Source: Rhodeus uyekii (taxonomy: Eukaryota > Chordata > Actinopteri > Cypriniformes > Acheilognathidae). From it: 64,000 nt of DNA. Below, one piece after another: positions 33,463-43,606 of this stretch. How positions within the stretch are numbered: the stretch's first letter is position 1; every line of letters starts with the position of its first letter. A program made the translations under genes and the position numbers. Location of the stretch: contig JAWRVZ010000138.1 of NCBI GenBank assembly GCA_037043235.1, positions 456,501 to 520,500 on the forward strand, written 5' to 3'. The notes under the pieces are model-generated. The model worked only from the letters and a program-made list of their open reading frames with translations. It ran no database searches and had not been told where the DNA came from.

Positions 33463-35802
33463 TTTTTTTTGCGCAGGACCCAATGAGAAACTTCTGGTAG
33501 GCATGAGATGTGACCAGAAATTCTAATGAGGGAACCAGCTTCTCGAGGATGGCCTCTAGTGCTTGAGTGGCAGACAGTCCAGGGTCTGGGGCTGTGGGGC
33601 TGTGGCTGGCTCACAGACCTTAATTTGTGAACGACAAGGCAGTAGCACGCTGAAAGCCACCTTAGCAGCCTCCTAGAACTTATCGACGACAGTCTTCACA
33701 GCGTCACTGAAAAGCCCAGAAGAAGAGAGAGGGACGTCCAGTAGGAAGTTATTTTCCTCTGTTTTCCTCTGCAGCGTGTTTTTTTTTTTTTGCGACGATA
33801 CTGATTGAGAGAGGTAGCTCGCAAGCGCCTCAGTCTTAGCATCGCGCCTCTTATTTATTAAATTTTTATATATACAGTGGTACCTCGAGATACGAAATTA
33901 ATCCGTTCCGAGGCGGCCTTCGTTTAATGAGTTTTTCGTATCTTGGAACACATTTTACATGTAAAATGGCTAATCCATTCCAAGCCCTCCAAAAACACCC
34001 CATTAAATTTCATAATAAAGCTAAATTGACCTATAAACAATGAAATGACATAAAATGTCGATGTGGCAAGGGGGGCGTGGATATAAACAGCCTGGAAGGG
34101 AAAGACGGAGAGAGAGATCCGGGCGAGACGCGAGTCGGCACGGAAGTGGTGAAAGCGAGGCTCACGAGCGAAACGAAAGTGAAACCGAAACCAAGAGAGA
34201 TTGCGAGTGACACAGAACTCAGAGGGAGAAGCGGGACTCAGCTGAGAGAAGCGGGACAGTGGGAGTGAAACGCACCTGCTTATGTTTTGTTTTGTGTTTT
34301 GATTTGTTTAAGACTCTAAAGAAATAAAAGCTTGTGAGTCTCAGTAAGCTGACCCTGCCTTCTTCCTTCTCCGTGACTAACGAACCTTACCACAGTCGAA
34401 GCTTACCTTTCGAGTGAGGCTATCTCCGAAAGTGGCGGCAGAGGAGGAGGACAAACGGCACATACCAGCTTTGTACTTCTTTATGATCTCCATCTTTGTC
34501 TCCAGAGCTAAAGCACGCCAGCACGTACGTATAGAAGATGCATGATGGGAGGGATGCTGTCCAATTAGAGAGAAGGATCTCATGGCTTGGCTAGCATCAG
34601 GAACCAATGGGAGAGCAGGAGGATGGTGGCAAGTCTACTATAACTAAGATGGCGGCGTGTGGCGCGAGTTTCAAAATTGTTATGGGGTGAATCTCGGACT
34701 TTCAGAAACCTTTCGTATCTTGAAAACTTTTCTTATGTAGAGCAGTAAAAATTTTCGTCTTTGCTTTCGTAACTTTGATTTTTCGTAGGTTGAGCCTTTC
34801 GTATCTTGATGTACTACTGTACTCAAATATTTTGTAACTGAAGTCACACGCACACACTAGAGCCGCATACACACTATTTGCAGGGAAAAAACTCTGTGGG
34901 TGGCTGGCTTTCTCCAGGATCTCGACACCTCAGTGTGGAGATAAAGGGAAAAAATCCCGACATGGGGGATGGACTCACGCTGGCAGGAGTATTATTTTCT
35001 TAGGATGAATGCGCCTTTGTTCTTCCAGCAATAAATAGTCAACATGGTGCACGAGCCACTACCGAATCTTCACTCTCAGCATTTGACACTGACAACATCC
35101 AACTCCTCAGAGATAGATCGTCCCCTGGCACTGGATCTGCTGGGTTAGGGCTGAGATAAGGCCCCGCCCGTCTCACACCCCACCGTCAGATCCATTTGCG
35201 AACCCCAGGACCGCTCTCAAGCGCTGACCGAGCATGCTCTGCTCCCAACAAACACACAGTGAGTGTGCGTCCCCAACCGAAATGTAGTGAGGGCAAGGAG
35301 ATGTGTACTGCACAAATGTTTGATTCGCCATTTTGTAAAATTGATGAGCCCTTTCCTTTTAAACTAGTCTAGGGAATAGTTCGGTCGAAGGAAACTCAAA
35401 CAACCAGGGCGACAACACAACACACTCTCACAAAATGCTTGCCATCAACAAAGCTGTCATCACCGGTCTCCGGTGCACCTTTAGCACCCTGATTCGTGAC
35501 GTCACTCACTTGCGGCTGTCACTCACACTCGGCTGATCGATCATTTACATAGTGCTTCACGAGACTATCATCAAGGTATTCCCCAAAGCGTTCGACGCAG
35601 CACAAGTTCCCTTGAAAGGGAAACTATTTTTCCTACACATCCTCAGGAAAAAGTTACACATTTGTAAATTTTAATGTACATTTTTCAAACCTGTTTAAGA
35701 GTTTATGCAACAGACCTCGACTCCAGCTGCGGCCAAAAGCCATCGGACCGACTCCATTTTCCCTCTTCCATTGAAGTAATGCAGCACAATTTTCCCAGAC
35801 AT
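22314..35802 (-). CDS. gsta: Glutathione S-transferase, alpha class (gene 2), intact but intron-expanded
   Basis: Six coding exons on the minus strand: 35802-35716, 30878-30827, 30744-30612, 30503-30362, 30264-30139 and 22445-22314. Their lengths (87, 52, 133, 142, 126, 132) are identical to gene 1, giving 223 aa with no stop or frameshift. Tyr9, QQVPLVEIDGM and the helical-domain SRADVHLLE are all kept. Exons 1, 2, 3 and 5 appear identical or nearly so to gene 1. Exon 4 differs mainly in the DLMEMIMLSVVAPPE stretch, which helps line the hydrophobic substrate site in alpha GSTs. Exon 6 differs more (AFEARMKALPTISK, DEALMKTVKEVLSHVFK). Intron 1 (4.8 kb) holds a DIRS element; intron 5 (7.7 kb) is almost entirely repeats. 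Splicing across them is inferred. An alternative last exon nearer to exon 5 was not found. Confidence 0.82.
22650..23212. mobile_element. Tigger/pogo-like MITE, 'CAGTGATCCCTCGTTTACC' type
   Basis: The right end, read in reverse, is CAGTGATCCCTCGTTTACCG followed by TA. The left terminus is unclear, so the start is approximate. It lies in intron 5 of GST gene 2. Confidence 0.4.
23426..24961. mobile_element. Tigger-like MITE, family A, with inserted LTR-like segment and SINE
   Basis: Left arm GTAATACCTCGGTTTACGAG and its inverse at the right end followed by TA. A minus-strand LTR-like segment (TGTCACGGTTCATGAATTC at about 24068, AATAAATTAACTCATTTG near 23790) and a 5S-derived SINE are nested inside. 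The same LTR-like segment is present in the copy at 39455-41852. Confidence 0.6.
24130..24413 (+). mobile_element. SINE3-like element with 5S-rRNA-derived head
   Basis: Starts GCCATATCACCCTGTAGCCT, and the first 80 bp resemble 5S rRNA, including the internal promoter stretch 'gaagctaagtagggttgag...ggttagttcttggatgggag'. It continues with 'gccagcagggggtgctcacc' and a tail 'gaggtcctgactctctgtgg'. This matches what is remembered of fish SINE3. It is not a functional 5S gene. Confidence 0.75.
24981..26006 (-). mobile_element. Tigger-like element, 'GAGATACGAG' subfamily, with transposase trace
   Basis: Left arm CAATAATACCTCTAGATACG and right arm (reverse) CAGTAATACCTCGAGATACG, flanked by TA. On the minus strand, 25595-25398 reads KQISLDSYLVKRSAPSDSES, matching the related remnant at 47700-47870, and upstream a broken MEIKHEIVDKYG-like N terminus is visible. 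Degenerate. Confidence 0.6.
26217..26774. repeat. Minisatellite, 12-bp unit GAGCTGAGGCAA
   Basis: About 46 tandem 12-bp units of two main types, GAGCTGAGGCAA and GAGCTGAGGTTT, with occasional GAGCTGTGGCAA and GAGCCGTGGTTT, arranged in higher-order blocks. Because 12 is a multiple of three it stays open on both strands, giving spurious proteins of about 185 aa (QELRQELRFEL and LPQLLPQFKPQ). It lies in intron 5 of GST gene 2 and is not considered coding. Confidence 0.9.
27124..29800 (+). mobile_element. DIRS-type retrotransposon, degenerate (copy 1)
   Basis: Inverted terminal repeats: 'GTTCCCTTTCAAGGGAACTC...GGGAATGCTC' at the left is met in reverse at the right ('GGTTCCCTGAAGAGGGAACG...GGGAATGCTC'). 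An internal complementary region near 29455-29560 joins both outer edges, as in DIRS. Broken reading frames show reverse transcriptase (YFIIPKKDGG near 28345), an RNase H end (GLRPEVVEQIWRMFG, VDLFASRDVSLS near 28790-28870) and a tyrosine recombinase start (LKRKRFTLWCSAHQLDPVNC, near 29045). Heavily deleted and inactive. Located in intron 5 of GST gene 2. Confidence 0.75.
29822..30060. other. Intronic remainder of GST gene 2, nothing recognised
   Basis: Short AT-rich segment between the DIRS copy and the block (from about 30071) that is near-identical to GST gene 1. Confidence 0.5.
33409..33457. repeat. (TA)n microsatellite
   Basis: About 24 TA units followed by poly-T, inside the second DIRS element. 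Confidence 0.95.
33875..34819. mobile_element. Tigger-like MITE nested in the DIRS element
   Basis: Starts CAGTGGTACCTCGAGATACG and ends in ...CTTGATGTACTACTG, flanked by TA (33873-33874, 34820-34821). The sub-terminal 'aattaatccgttcc' is shared with 24981-26006. A solo LTR is nested inside it. Confidence 0.7.
34062..34394 (+). mobile_element. Solo LTR with perfect 5-bp target duplication
   Basis: Begins TGTGGCAAGG and ends CCTTACCACA, with a possible poly(A) signal (aaataaaagc) near 34321. The pentamer gtcga flanks both sides (34057-34061 and 34395-34399). A 5-bp duplication fits Ty3/gypsy-type integration, but the family is not proven. Confidence 0.75.
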
Positions 35803-35891
35803 CTTTCCAAAACGAAACGTCCCTTCAGAGCTCTTTTCTGTGCCTGTGTAACTTTTCTGTGCAGCAGACAGTGTGTGCACTGTGCAGGGGG

Positions 35892-35897
35892 TTTTAT
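35892..35897 (-). promoter_or_regulatory. TATA-like box of GST alpha gene 2
   Basis: ATAAAA on the minus strand in the same context as GST gene 1. Between it and the ATG this copy has about 19 extra bases, made by partial repetition of 'cttttctgtgc'. Confidence 0.4.
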
Positions 35898-36239
35898 GTG
35901 GGCTATTCAGGGTGTTGTGTAACACATGGGTGGAGCTGCATTGGGACAAAGGCCACAAACATACTAACACACACACATTTACACAAATATCCAGTGAATC
36001 AAAAGGCTGATATCACTTGAGGTATCAATAACACATAATTACACTATATCCTGTTTTCTACAGCTAAAGCTTTTTATGATTGAATTAATGAAAGTAAAGG
36101 TCGAGCACTGATGCGAAACGTTCACTTGAGCACGTATAGACTAGTAATTTAGATCAACAAAATAATCGTCATGCTAGTTTATGACATGAAATAAAACTAT
36201 AACTTCACACCCCACGCTTCAGTACACAATCAGTTTTGT

Positions 36240-37510
36240 TTTTATTATCCGTCATGTTTATGACATGAAATAGCACTATCACAAGACATTCATGCCTTAT
36301 GACCTAGACAAATGTTATCAGGGCATCATGCACTTAATATTTTTGAGGAGGCACCAGCTGACAAAATGCAAATAATTATTTCCACAGATTTGGGTTTCAG
36401 GGATACAGATATTAGCTGGCTTTGTGAATTGTGAAAGCAACAGTTTGGGCTAGTCTACTTAGAACAAATTTGTTTCTACAATAAACAAACTTAATCAGTA
36501 ACAGAAAACCGCAAAAAATTGCAATCAACACAAGCTAACTAACAGCAAGGAGAAATGCTGAGTCATTGCAACCACATAATGCAAGATCATGCACTGAAAA
36601 AGGGGAAGGCAGCTTTGTTGAAAATACTAAAAACACTTACAATCAACTTAATACGTTTATGTTTGAGATGGAAACATAATTATATTGCATTAAGTCCAAA
36701 TAAAATTCAACACAGTCATCAAAAAGTGATATGATTACACTGCCATAAAGTGTTCAAATCGATTTAGACTCGTTTTACCATCTAACAGATGGTGTTCACA
36801 CAAAAGGATTTTTACTGCGGTTCCATTACTGAATTAAAATGAGCTATTGCAATACAAATGTTCTGCATTTGTGACTTAATTTAATTTTGTACAGCTAACC
36901 TAATTCAGTTGTGAACATGTTGAAAATGCACTAAAAAGGGTTGTATTAAAAACTATATTTCCATATTATATATTTTTATAATTTAGTATGTAGTTTGCAT
37001 TTTTTGGTCAGCTGATGAGCTATTTTGGATGAAAAGCAATTATGACTCCCCACGTAGTCCATGTAGTTTTATTCAAGAAATATACATTTTTCTATGCACA
37101 TTGTTTTGCACATCTTCTGCAAGTTTTTTCCACATTTTAATTTACTTTTGTTTGTGCATGAGAATGTAAAATTAATTTCAAATAATTATTTACACCATTA
37201 AATGAAAGTGTACATGTTTTCCCTCCGGGGCTCGACCATTCTCCAATGTTTAACCAGCACCAGAGGTAAAGCTCTCTGTTAGATCAGTTTCCCAGCATGC
37301 CTCATTCTCAAGTCTTTTCCTTTTTCAATAATTGAAAAGTATTGCAGGCTTGGAGATTCATGAACACGAAGCTAATCTGTTCACAAAACCTTCTCGAATA
37401 GCTAATATCTCTTTGTTTGAGTATAGTGTGAAATTAGTTTTGTTTATTGTACTGAAAGGTGTGGTTTTGTTCTAAAATGCACTTAAATCTTACTTGTTGC
37501 TTTAACGCAG
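36240..37510. other. No gene seen; AT-rich intergenic DNA
   Basis: Upstream of GST gene 2 beyond the duplicated block. No open frame with recognisable coding sequence on either strand. Confidence 0.5.
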
Positions 37511-37518
37511 GGAGCTGG

Positions 37519-38455
37519 CGTGTGATGCGGAGAGACGAAGAGACACGGAGAATTCAGCGGAGAACACTTTAATTAACAGGGAATGCATCCACTCAAGGGA
37601 ACCAGACTCAGAACTATTTACAACAATCGACAAAGACAAGGGATAACATGAGGGTTAAGTAGGCAGGATAACACAGAACAGCTGAATATCAAACAAGGGG
37701 CTGACGTAACAGTCGACGGGAACAGAGAAGGGACACACAGGAAGAATGTGACAAGACTTTGACAGTAGCTCCCCCTCCCGGGAGGCGCGACCTCGCGCCT
37801 AAACTGACCAACAGCGGAGGGAGGGAGGGAGGGGGACCAGGGGGAGGACAGGACAGAACAAGGAACATGAGTCCACAAATATTTATAGAGTCCAGGGAGG
37901 TGCAGGTGGTTCAAGGGTCCAGGCAACCGAGGCAGTCCATGGTGGAGCCGGCGGGCCGAGGAACCTGAATGATGCCGTTGGACTGAATCGGAGGCGGAGG
38001 AACGGAGGACGCAGGAGGAACCGGGGGGAAGGAGGAGCCAGCCGGAGCTGCAGGTGGAGGCCAGGCGACGACCGACCAAGGTGACACCGGAGGGACGAGG
38101 GAACCCGCAGGAGAGGCATGGCTGAGGGATGTCGATGGGAGTGAGGGAGTGAGAAGTGAAAGTGATGCCGATGCGTCGACGGGCCGAGGTGGAATGAGGG
38201 ACACCAAGGTCGGAAGTGGAACCTCAGTGCCCCGCGATGCCGGTGTGCCGCCGACGCATGGCGGCTCCCAGATGTTAACGGGAGCCAGAGCAGGGGCGCG
38301 GGACACAGGCAGAGACGGGGCAGGGTACAAGCTGGGTAGAGGTGGTGGGAGAGGGAGGCTTGGTGGGAAATCTGGCAGCTCTGGCCAAGGGAGATCAGGG
38401 AGGGGACACAGTTCAATGGAGGCCTGGGGACATGGTTCAAAGGTGGCAAGGAGCA
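37519..38455 (-). mobile_element. Probable retroelement 3' fragment with proline-rich open frame
   Basis: On the minus strand a Pro/Ser-rich open frame runs from the minisatellite down to about 37911, followed by CGGGAGGGGGAGCTACTGTCA and an LTR-like tail with a TTAATTAAAG stretch near 37565. The arrangement resembles the 3' end of fish LTR retrotransposons; no conserved domain was found. Confidence 0.3.
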
Positions 38456-38459
38456 CAGG

Positions 38460-38832
38460 AGGACACTCTGGGAGGTCTAGAAGGTCTGGGAGGTCTAGGA
38501 GGTCTAGAAGGTCTGGGAGGTCTGGGAGGTCTAGGAGGTCTGGGAGGTCTGGGAGGTCTGGGAGGTCTGGGAGGTCTAGGAGGTCTAGGAGGTCTGGGAG
38601 GTCTGGGAGGTCTGGGAGGTCTAGGAGGTCTGGGAGGTCTAGGAGGTCTGGGAGGTCTGGGAGGTCTGGGAGGTCTAGGAGGTCTGGGAGGTCTGGGAGG
38701 TCTGGGAGGTCTAGGAGGTCTGGGAGGTCTGGGAGGTCTGGGAGGTCTGGGAGGTCTGGGAGGTCTGGGAGGTCTGGGAGGTCTGGGAGGTCTGGGAGGT
38801 CTAGGAGGTCTAGAAGGTCTGGGAGGTCTGGC
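38460..38832. repeat. Minisatellite, 9-bp unit GGGAGGTCT
   Basis: About 40 tandem copies of GGGAGGTCT with AGGAGGTCT variants. Open in several frames on both strands (GRSGRSGRS, GGLGGLGGL, LPDLPDLPD, PRPPRPPRP), none believed coding. The plus strand has regularly spaced G-runs. Confidence 0.92.
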
Positions 38833-39991
38833 GGCCAGAGATCCAGGAGAAGGCCACACACTCACACTCACACTTTTGTTTTGTTTTTTGTCTTTTTTTT
38901 GTACAGGTATTATTTCATTATGTTTCTGTTAATATTGTTTTGAATTTATGTAAAATGCTTTAATTATTTCATGAAATATGTATATTTGAATAAACTATTG
39001 ATTTTATTATGTGATAAACATGCAAAATGTAAAATGTATTTCAGTTTGCGGTAAGAGTGAATGAAAAGAGTTTGTCATATGAGAGAAGGCCACAAATTCC
39101 AACTTTTGATTTATTTGTCTTTAATTTGTATAGAATAAAATACGGTCTTTGTACTTTCTTTTGCCCGGTCTTGTTCATCTGCCAACACACAATGCAGAGC
39201 CAAACAGACCGGTCACACAACCAATGGCAGAATATAGATGATATCATCTTCCACACATCAGAGGAGGTGCAGCAACCATCCAATAAGAGAATACATTGCA
39301 TAGAAAAACAAGTCCATTTGAAAGTGGCAAGACAAAGATCTACTCTCCTTTCTCCCCTCTGGGTCACAGACCATGAGAGAAAAACTGAGAAAGAGAGGCC
39401 AGGATGAGAGTTTTCTCTTACACTCTCTCTATTATGATATATTGCTATTTAATACAGTAATACCTCAGTTTACGAGTTTAATTCGTTCCAAGAGCTCGTA
39501 AACCAAAATGCTCGTACACCAAAACAAATTTCCCCATAAGAATGCACTAAAAATCAATCTATTCGTTCCACAAGACCACAAATGCCCATTTTAAATATTT
39601 TTTTGGTTTTACCCTATTAATTGCAGTTAAAATTATAACCATTAAGATCTCATATTTATGCTAATTAATAATTGACAAACTCTAAAAATACTTGACAATT
39701 TACTGTAATGTACTTCAGCTTTGAGCAGCGTTGCTGCTGGAGTGAAGGAAGCGAGAGGAGGGAGGAGGGAGGAGGGAGGAGGGGGGAGGGGGGAAATCAA
39801 GGAGCAAATGAGTGAATTTATTATAATAGTGCAGAAAACAAACGAAGTGATAATCCAGAGTGAAGGTCGTGGAACATGGAACACGGGAGACGGGGAGCCG
39901 CAAACGAACGAAGGCACGGGAGCCGGGACAAAAGCGGGGAGATAGGCAGATGATATGAGAATCAGGTGGGGTTTTTTTGGGCTTTAGCCTA

Positions 39992-40382
39992 TGTGGCAAG
40001 TACCCAGAGTAAAGCTTCAGCGTCGCCCTGTAATTGCTTCCCACCAGACAATCAGCAGCCAGGTGTAGGCGATAATGGGCCACACCTGGATCGCGTTAAG
40101 GAGAAAGGATTTAAGCAGAGGAGGAAGGAAGGGTGAGCAAGTTCTGAGCTGCTGCATGCTAACCGTGCTTACGCTTTTCTCTGCTCCCCTAGAATCCAGT
40201 GAAGGCTGAGGGAAACCCTGCCGTTCCAAGCGCCGAACGCCAGAGACCTACCACCATCTGCACGTCACGAATCCAGGAACACAGTATTTCTTTGTTGAGT
40301 TATCACTCTTTTGTTTGATAGACACCCTTTGGGAACGTGTGCACTACGAAGCTGCCTATTTGTCCTCATTCGACTTGCCACA
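39992..40382 (+). mobile_element. Solo LTR with 4-bp target duplication
   Basis: Starts TGTGGCAAGTACCC and ends CGACTTGCCACA, giving a 10-bp inverted terminus (TGTGGCAAGT/ACTTGCCACA). The tetranucleotide ccta flanks both sides (39988-39991, 40383-40386). Removing it restores 'gccta|ttaattgcag', which matches the first copy of the internal duplication. Confidence 0.7.
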
Positions 40383-40958
40383 CCTATTAATTGCAGTTAA
40401 AATTATAACCATTAAGATCTCATATTTATGCTAATTAATAATTGACAAACTCTAAAAATACTTGACAATTTACTGTAACGCACTTCAGCTTTGAGCAGCG
40501 TGTGTGGAGGAGAGGAAAGGAGAGGAGAGGGAAAGCAAGGATTCAAGTGCAAATGAGTGAATTTATTGTAATAGTGCAGAAAAAAAACGAAGTGATAATC
40601 CAGAGTGAAAGTCCTGGAACATGGGAGACGGGGAGCCGCGAACAAAAGTGGGGAGATAGGCAGATGATATGAGAATCAGGTGTGTCACACAGGCAGAACT
40701 AGGAGACAATGAATTCATGAACCATGACAATTACTGCTTAGAGGTACTGTACATCTATATTTCACTATGTGAGCGATCACAATTAATGTTAACAACAGGA
40801 GGTAAAACCGCTGTAAATCACTTATAAAAGTATCACTGTGGTGAATGATGCACCAAACCAAGCGACGCCGAGAGAATGAATGAGTAAAGGGGTTGGAACC
40901 ACGTGACTGTGTTATGAGAGGCTGTGTTTAGGATATTTCCAGTAAAAATGCACTAGCT

Positions 40959-41731
40959 CAGGGGTGCTCACACTTTTTCAGCATGGGAGCTACTTTTGAA
41001 ATGACCAAGTCAAAATGATCTACCCATTATATTTATTGAGAAATATATTGAGGATTCTTACAACTTATGTTGATGTATAACCACATATGTTGCACAACAC
41101 AACATAATTACCGGTATGTAAATTTTTTGTACATCCCATCAACTGGGATTTTAGCTCCTTCACCTTTGTCTTTCTCAGCTCACTTTTCGGTGGGAATTCA
41201 GTGTCGTGTTTTCCATAAAGAGTCCGAAAATGCCGCTCCACATTTCCCTTCTTTGGTATTGCGACGGTAGACTGGCGGACGAGACAAACGCACTTTGAAA
41301 ATGTCATCGTGAAAAAAAAAGTCCTCCTCCCATTCCGTATGAAAGTGATACGTTTTTTTCTTCTTACTTGGTCCAGCTCCCCCACACATTTTTATACCCT
41401 ATCTCATGTTTAAGAGGGAAAAAATGAGCGAAAAATTAGGATGTAACTAACGACTAGCTTGTTAGCTTTGCAGCGCTCAGGGGCGTTGTTTGTTTGAGCA
41501 CAAGTGACCTAATTGTACGGAAAAAAATCAGATGTCATCTGACTGGTTGTCCTGTGTATCAATCAAGTGACGGGTGGCTGATACGCTGACGTCTAGTTTT
41601 TATTCAAAACAACTCCACTTTATTTGTATAGCGTCAGTTCATGGCAATGTCACCTCACCTTGTCATGCGATCTACCAATAGTAGCTTGGAGATCGACTGG
41701 TAGATCGCGATCGACGTATTGAGCACCCCTG
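40959..41731 (-). mobile_element. hAT transposon remnant with transposase N-terminal segment
   Basis: Inverted ends CAGGGGTGCTCA and TGAGCACCCCTG; flanking octamers cactagct (40951-40958) and cactagac (41732-41739). On the minus strand 41385-41065 is open and encodes a BED-finger-like region: ...FFFTMTFSKCVCLVRQSTVA, KGNVERHFRTLYGKH, and FPPKSELRKTKVKELK. This matches the N-terminal part of Charlie-type hAT transposases and their GTF2IRD2/ZBED-like relatives. The rest of the transposase is absent. Confidence 0.75.
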
Positions 41732-41859
41732 CACTAGACAATGCTGAGCCTTAGGAGTTTTTCCACACAAAAATGCGCGTGGATGAGGGAAAAAGTTTCT
41801 CGTACACCGATTTGCTCGTACACCAAGTCCCTCGTAAACCGAGGTATTACTGTACTTGA

Positions 41860-43600
41860 TCTTTATTAATGTTTGAGGTCGTGCTACCAGGTGTCTTAGA
41901 CACAACATTTTGTAGAGGGAAATAATATCATGATACTTATCGTTGTTGTTTTATCCCTCAGTGCTAACTATTATATGTTAAAAGGTCAAACAAAATGCAA
42001 TTAATCCACTCATAACTTTAAACACTTGAAAAGTATTTGCTTTAGTGTCATTTGTAGCACTGCTACTCTCAGTTACTGAAAATCAGGTAATGGACCAATA
42101 GATTAGGTTCACTACGGAGGACAGGTATCTGTATAGTACCAATAAACTGTACCAATTTATATGATGTGTGAAATCAATGTCGCTACACAATAACAATGGA
42201 ACAAAAATAAAATTGTGAACAACAAAAGATTTGTGCTTCCCTTAAGTGTTTCTCTCTATTCACTTATTATTTGGGTGTTAATTTCAGCTCTGTTATTTCA
42301 CTTTTCCCTTTATTTATTCTAATTTTATGTTTTATAATCTGAATTATTCACTTATTTCACCTATAGGTATTTAAATGTATTACCTTGCAACAGCTGACTT
42401 CATTTTAAGTCACTTTACAACTTTTCAACATTTTTGTTGGAATTATAATTATTACAAATTCTATAGCTTTTATTTTTAGTTAAATTCTGACCTGTGTTAC
42501 ACATTACTGACCCAAATTAATAATGATAATAGTTAAATTCATTCATTGTTGTTGTTATTCATGACTAATTGCAGCTTTTTCTCTCTTTTCAGTGATATTT
42601 GCTGTACATGTGGACGTTCAATGAAATAATTATTTGTGCCTTGCTCTATTTGTTTAGAGCAGGGGTCTCCAAACTGAAATATGAGATGTTATAATTATGA
42701 TAATTAAAATATCTGATGTCTTGCTGTAAAATATACACTGTATGTTTGTGTACATGTACTTTATTCAGTGATGCAAGTAATGTTAAATAAAGGGTTTAAA
42801 TTAAAGCTATTTTGGTTTATTGAAAATAAAAACATGAACCATGTAACAACATAAACCATTAAAAGGTGACCACAAAATAAATGATGTCAAGACAAGTCAC
42901 CTTTAATTATATAATTAGATGCCATTCTTCTTCTGATGTAACGAGTACATCAGATGTTATGATCATGATAACACCTGATCAAGTTATCAAGTTTTTTTTT
43001 CTAGGGAGTCAGGTGTTAAATGTATTTTTATTTTCTTACTGGTTAGGTCATTTACTTTATTCCTTCTTTTTGTTCTATATTGTTCTGTTTGTTATTTTTG
43101 GCCTTTGGACGCCCTGAAGGGATGCTCTCTGCTTTATTTGTTTAATAACTTTAATGTTATTTTTTCTATTTAGTTATGTTGTCCTATTTTATTATTATTA
43201 TTTATTATGATCAGAGTGATTACAAAAAGGGGATCCATTACCACAACCCAGTTGTATTATGCCTGTTCGTTTGAGTGTTCCCTAGAAATAAATTCCCTTT
43301 TACATCAAATCACATTAATGATGTTAACAAATCAATCAGTCGTGCTCTTGACCAGGTCTTGAGATAAAACCTCAGTCCTCTTAGTCTGGGAAGGAGACAA
43401 GACCAAGACTTTTAAAACATGGTCTTCAGACTGGTCTCAAGCAGTACAACACTGGTAGAAATGCATGAAGACTCGTGTTTAAAAAGGTTTATTCACTGAC
43501 CAATGCTGTACTAATGTGAACAAAAACTGAGCCGATTAAATCTCAGATACACACATACGTCTGCAAGATGTGTGTTAAAACTTCGTCTTTAAGATGCCAG
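41860..43600. other. No gene seen; AT-rich intergenic DNA
   Basis: No coding exon recognised. A single hAT-like terminus (caggggtctccaaactg) is at 42661, without a partner. Confidence 0.5.

Positions 43601-43606
<6 letters not shown>

Larger units (their letters stand above)
30980..35625 (-). mobile_element. DIRS-type retrotransposon (copy 2), interrupted
   Basis: About 190-bp inverted terminal repeats (31000-31190 and 35440-35625) share GCTGCGTCGAACGCT, GGGGAATACCTTGA and AGCCGAGTGTGAGTGAC-type motifs. An internal complementary region lies near 31225-31345. On the minus strand an RNase H domain (LSTDASLSGWG, VVVQTDSTAVVSYINHQGG), the junction HIPGTQNVGADLLSRQGPRPG and a tyrosine-recombinase domain (LFALKWRLFTSWC, STLKVYVAGIAAYH, AFLYPRPGYVPKVPT) are readable with frameshifts. 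The recombinase C-terminal part near 31500-31640 has lost the usual H-x-x-R context. It lies in intron 1 of GST gene 2 and carries a nested MITE and a (TA)n tract. Confidence 0.8.
39455..41852. mobile_element. Tigger-like MITE, family A (largest copy), with internal duplication, LTR and hAT insertions
   Basis: Starts CAGTAATACCTCAGTTTACG and ends in its inverse, flanked by TA on both sides. A segment of about 365 bp ('tttttttggttttaccctat...gatatgagaatcaggt') occurs twice, at 39597-39967 and from about 39971 after removal of the LTR at 39992-40382. A hAT element is inserted at 40959-41731. Confidence 0.65.

Noticed and set aside
37911..38943. Long open frames over the GGGAGGTCT array (144 to 316 aa)
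   Set aside because: Open in several frames on both strands because the unit is 9 bp; low-complexity products only. The Pro-rich extension is treated as a retroelement fragment.
42661..42690. Possible hAT element starting 'caggggtctccaaactg'
   Set aside because: Only one terminus; no partner or target duplication found.
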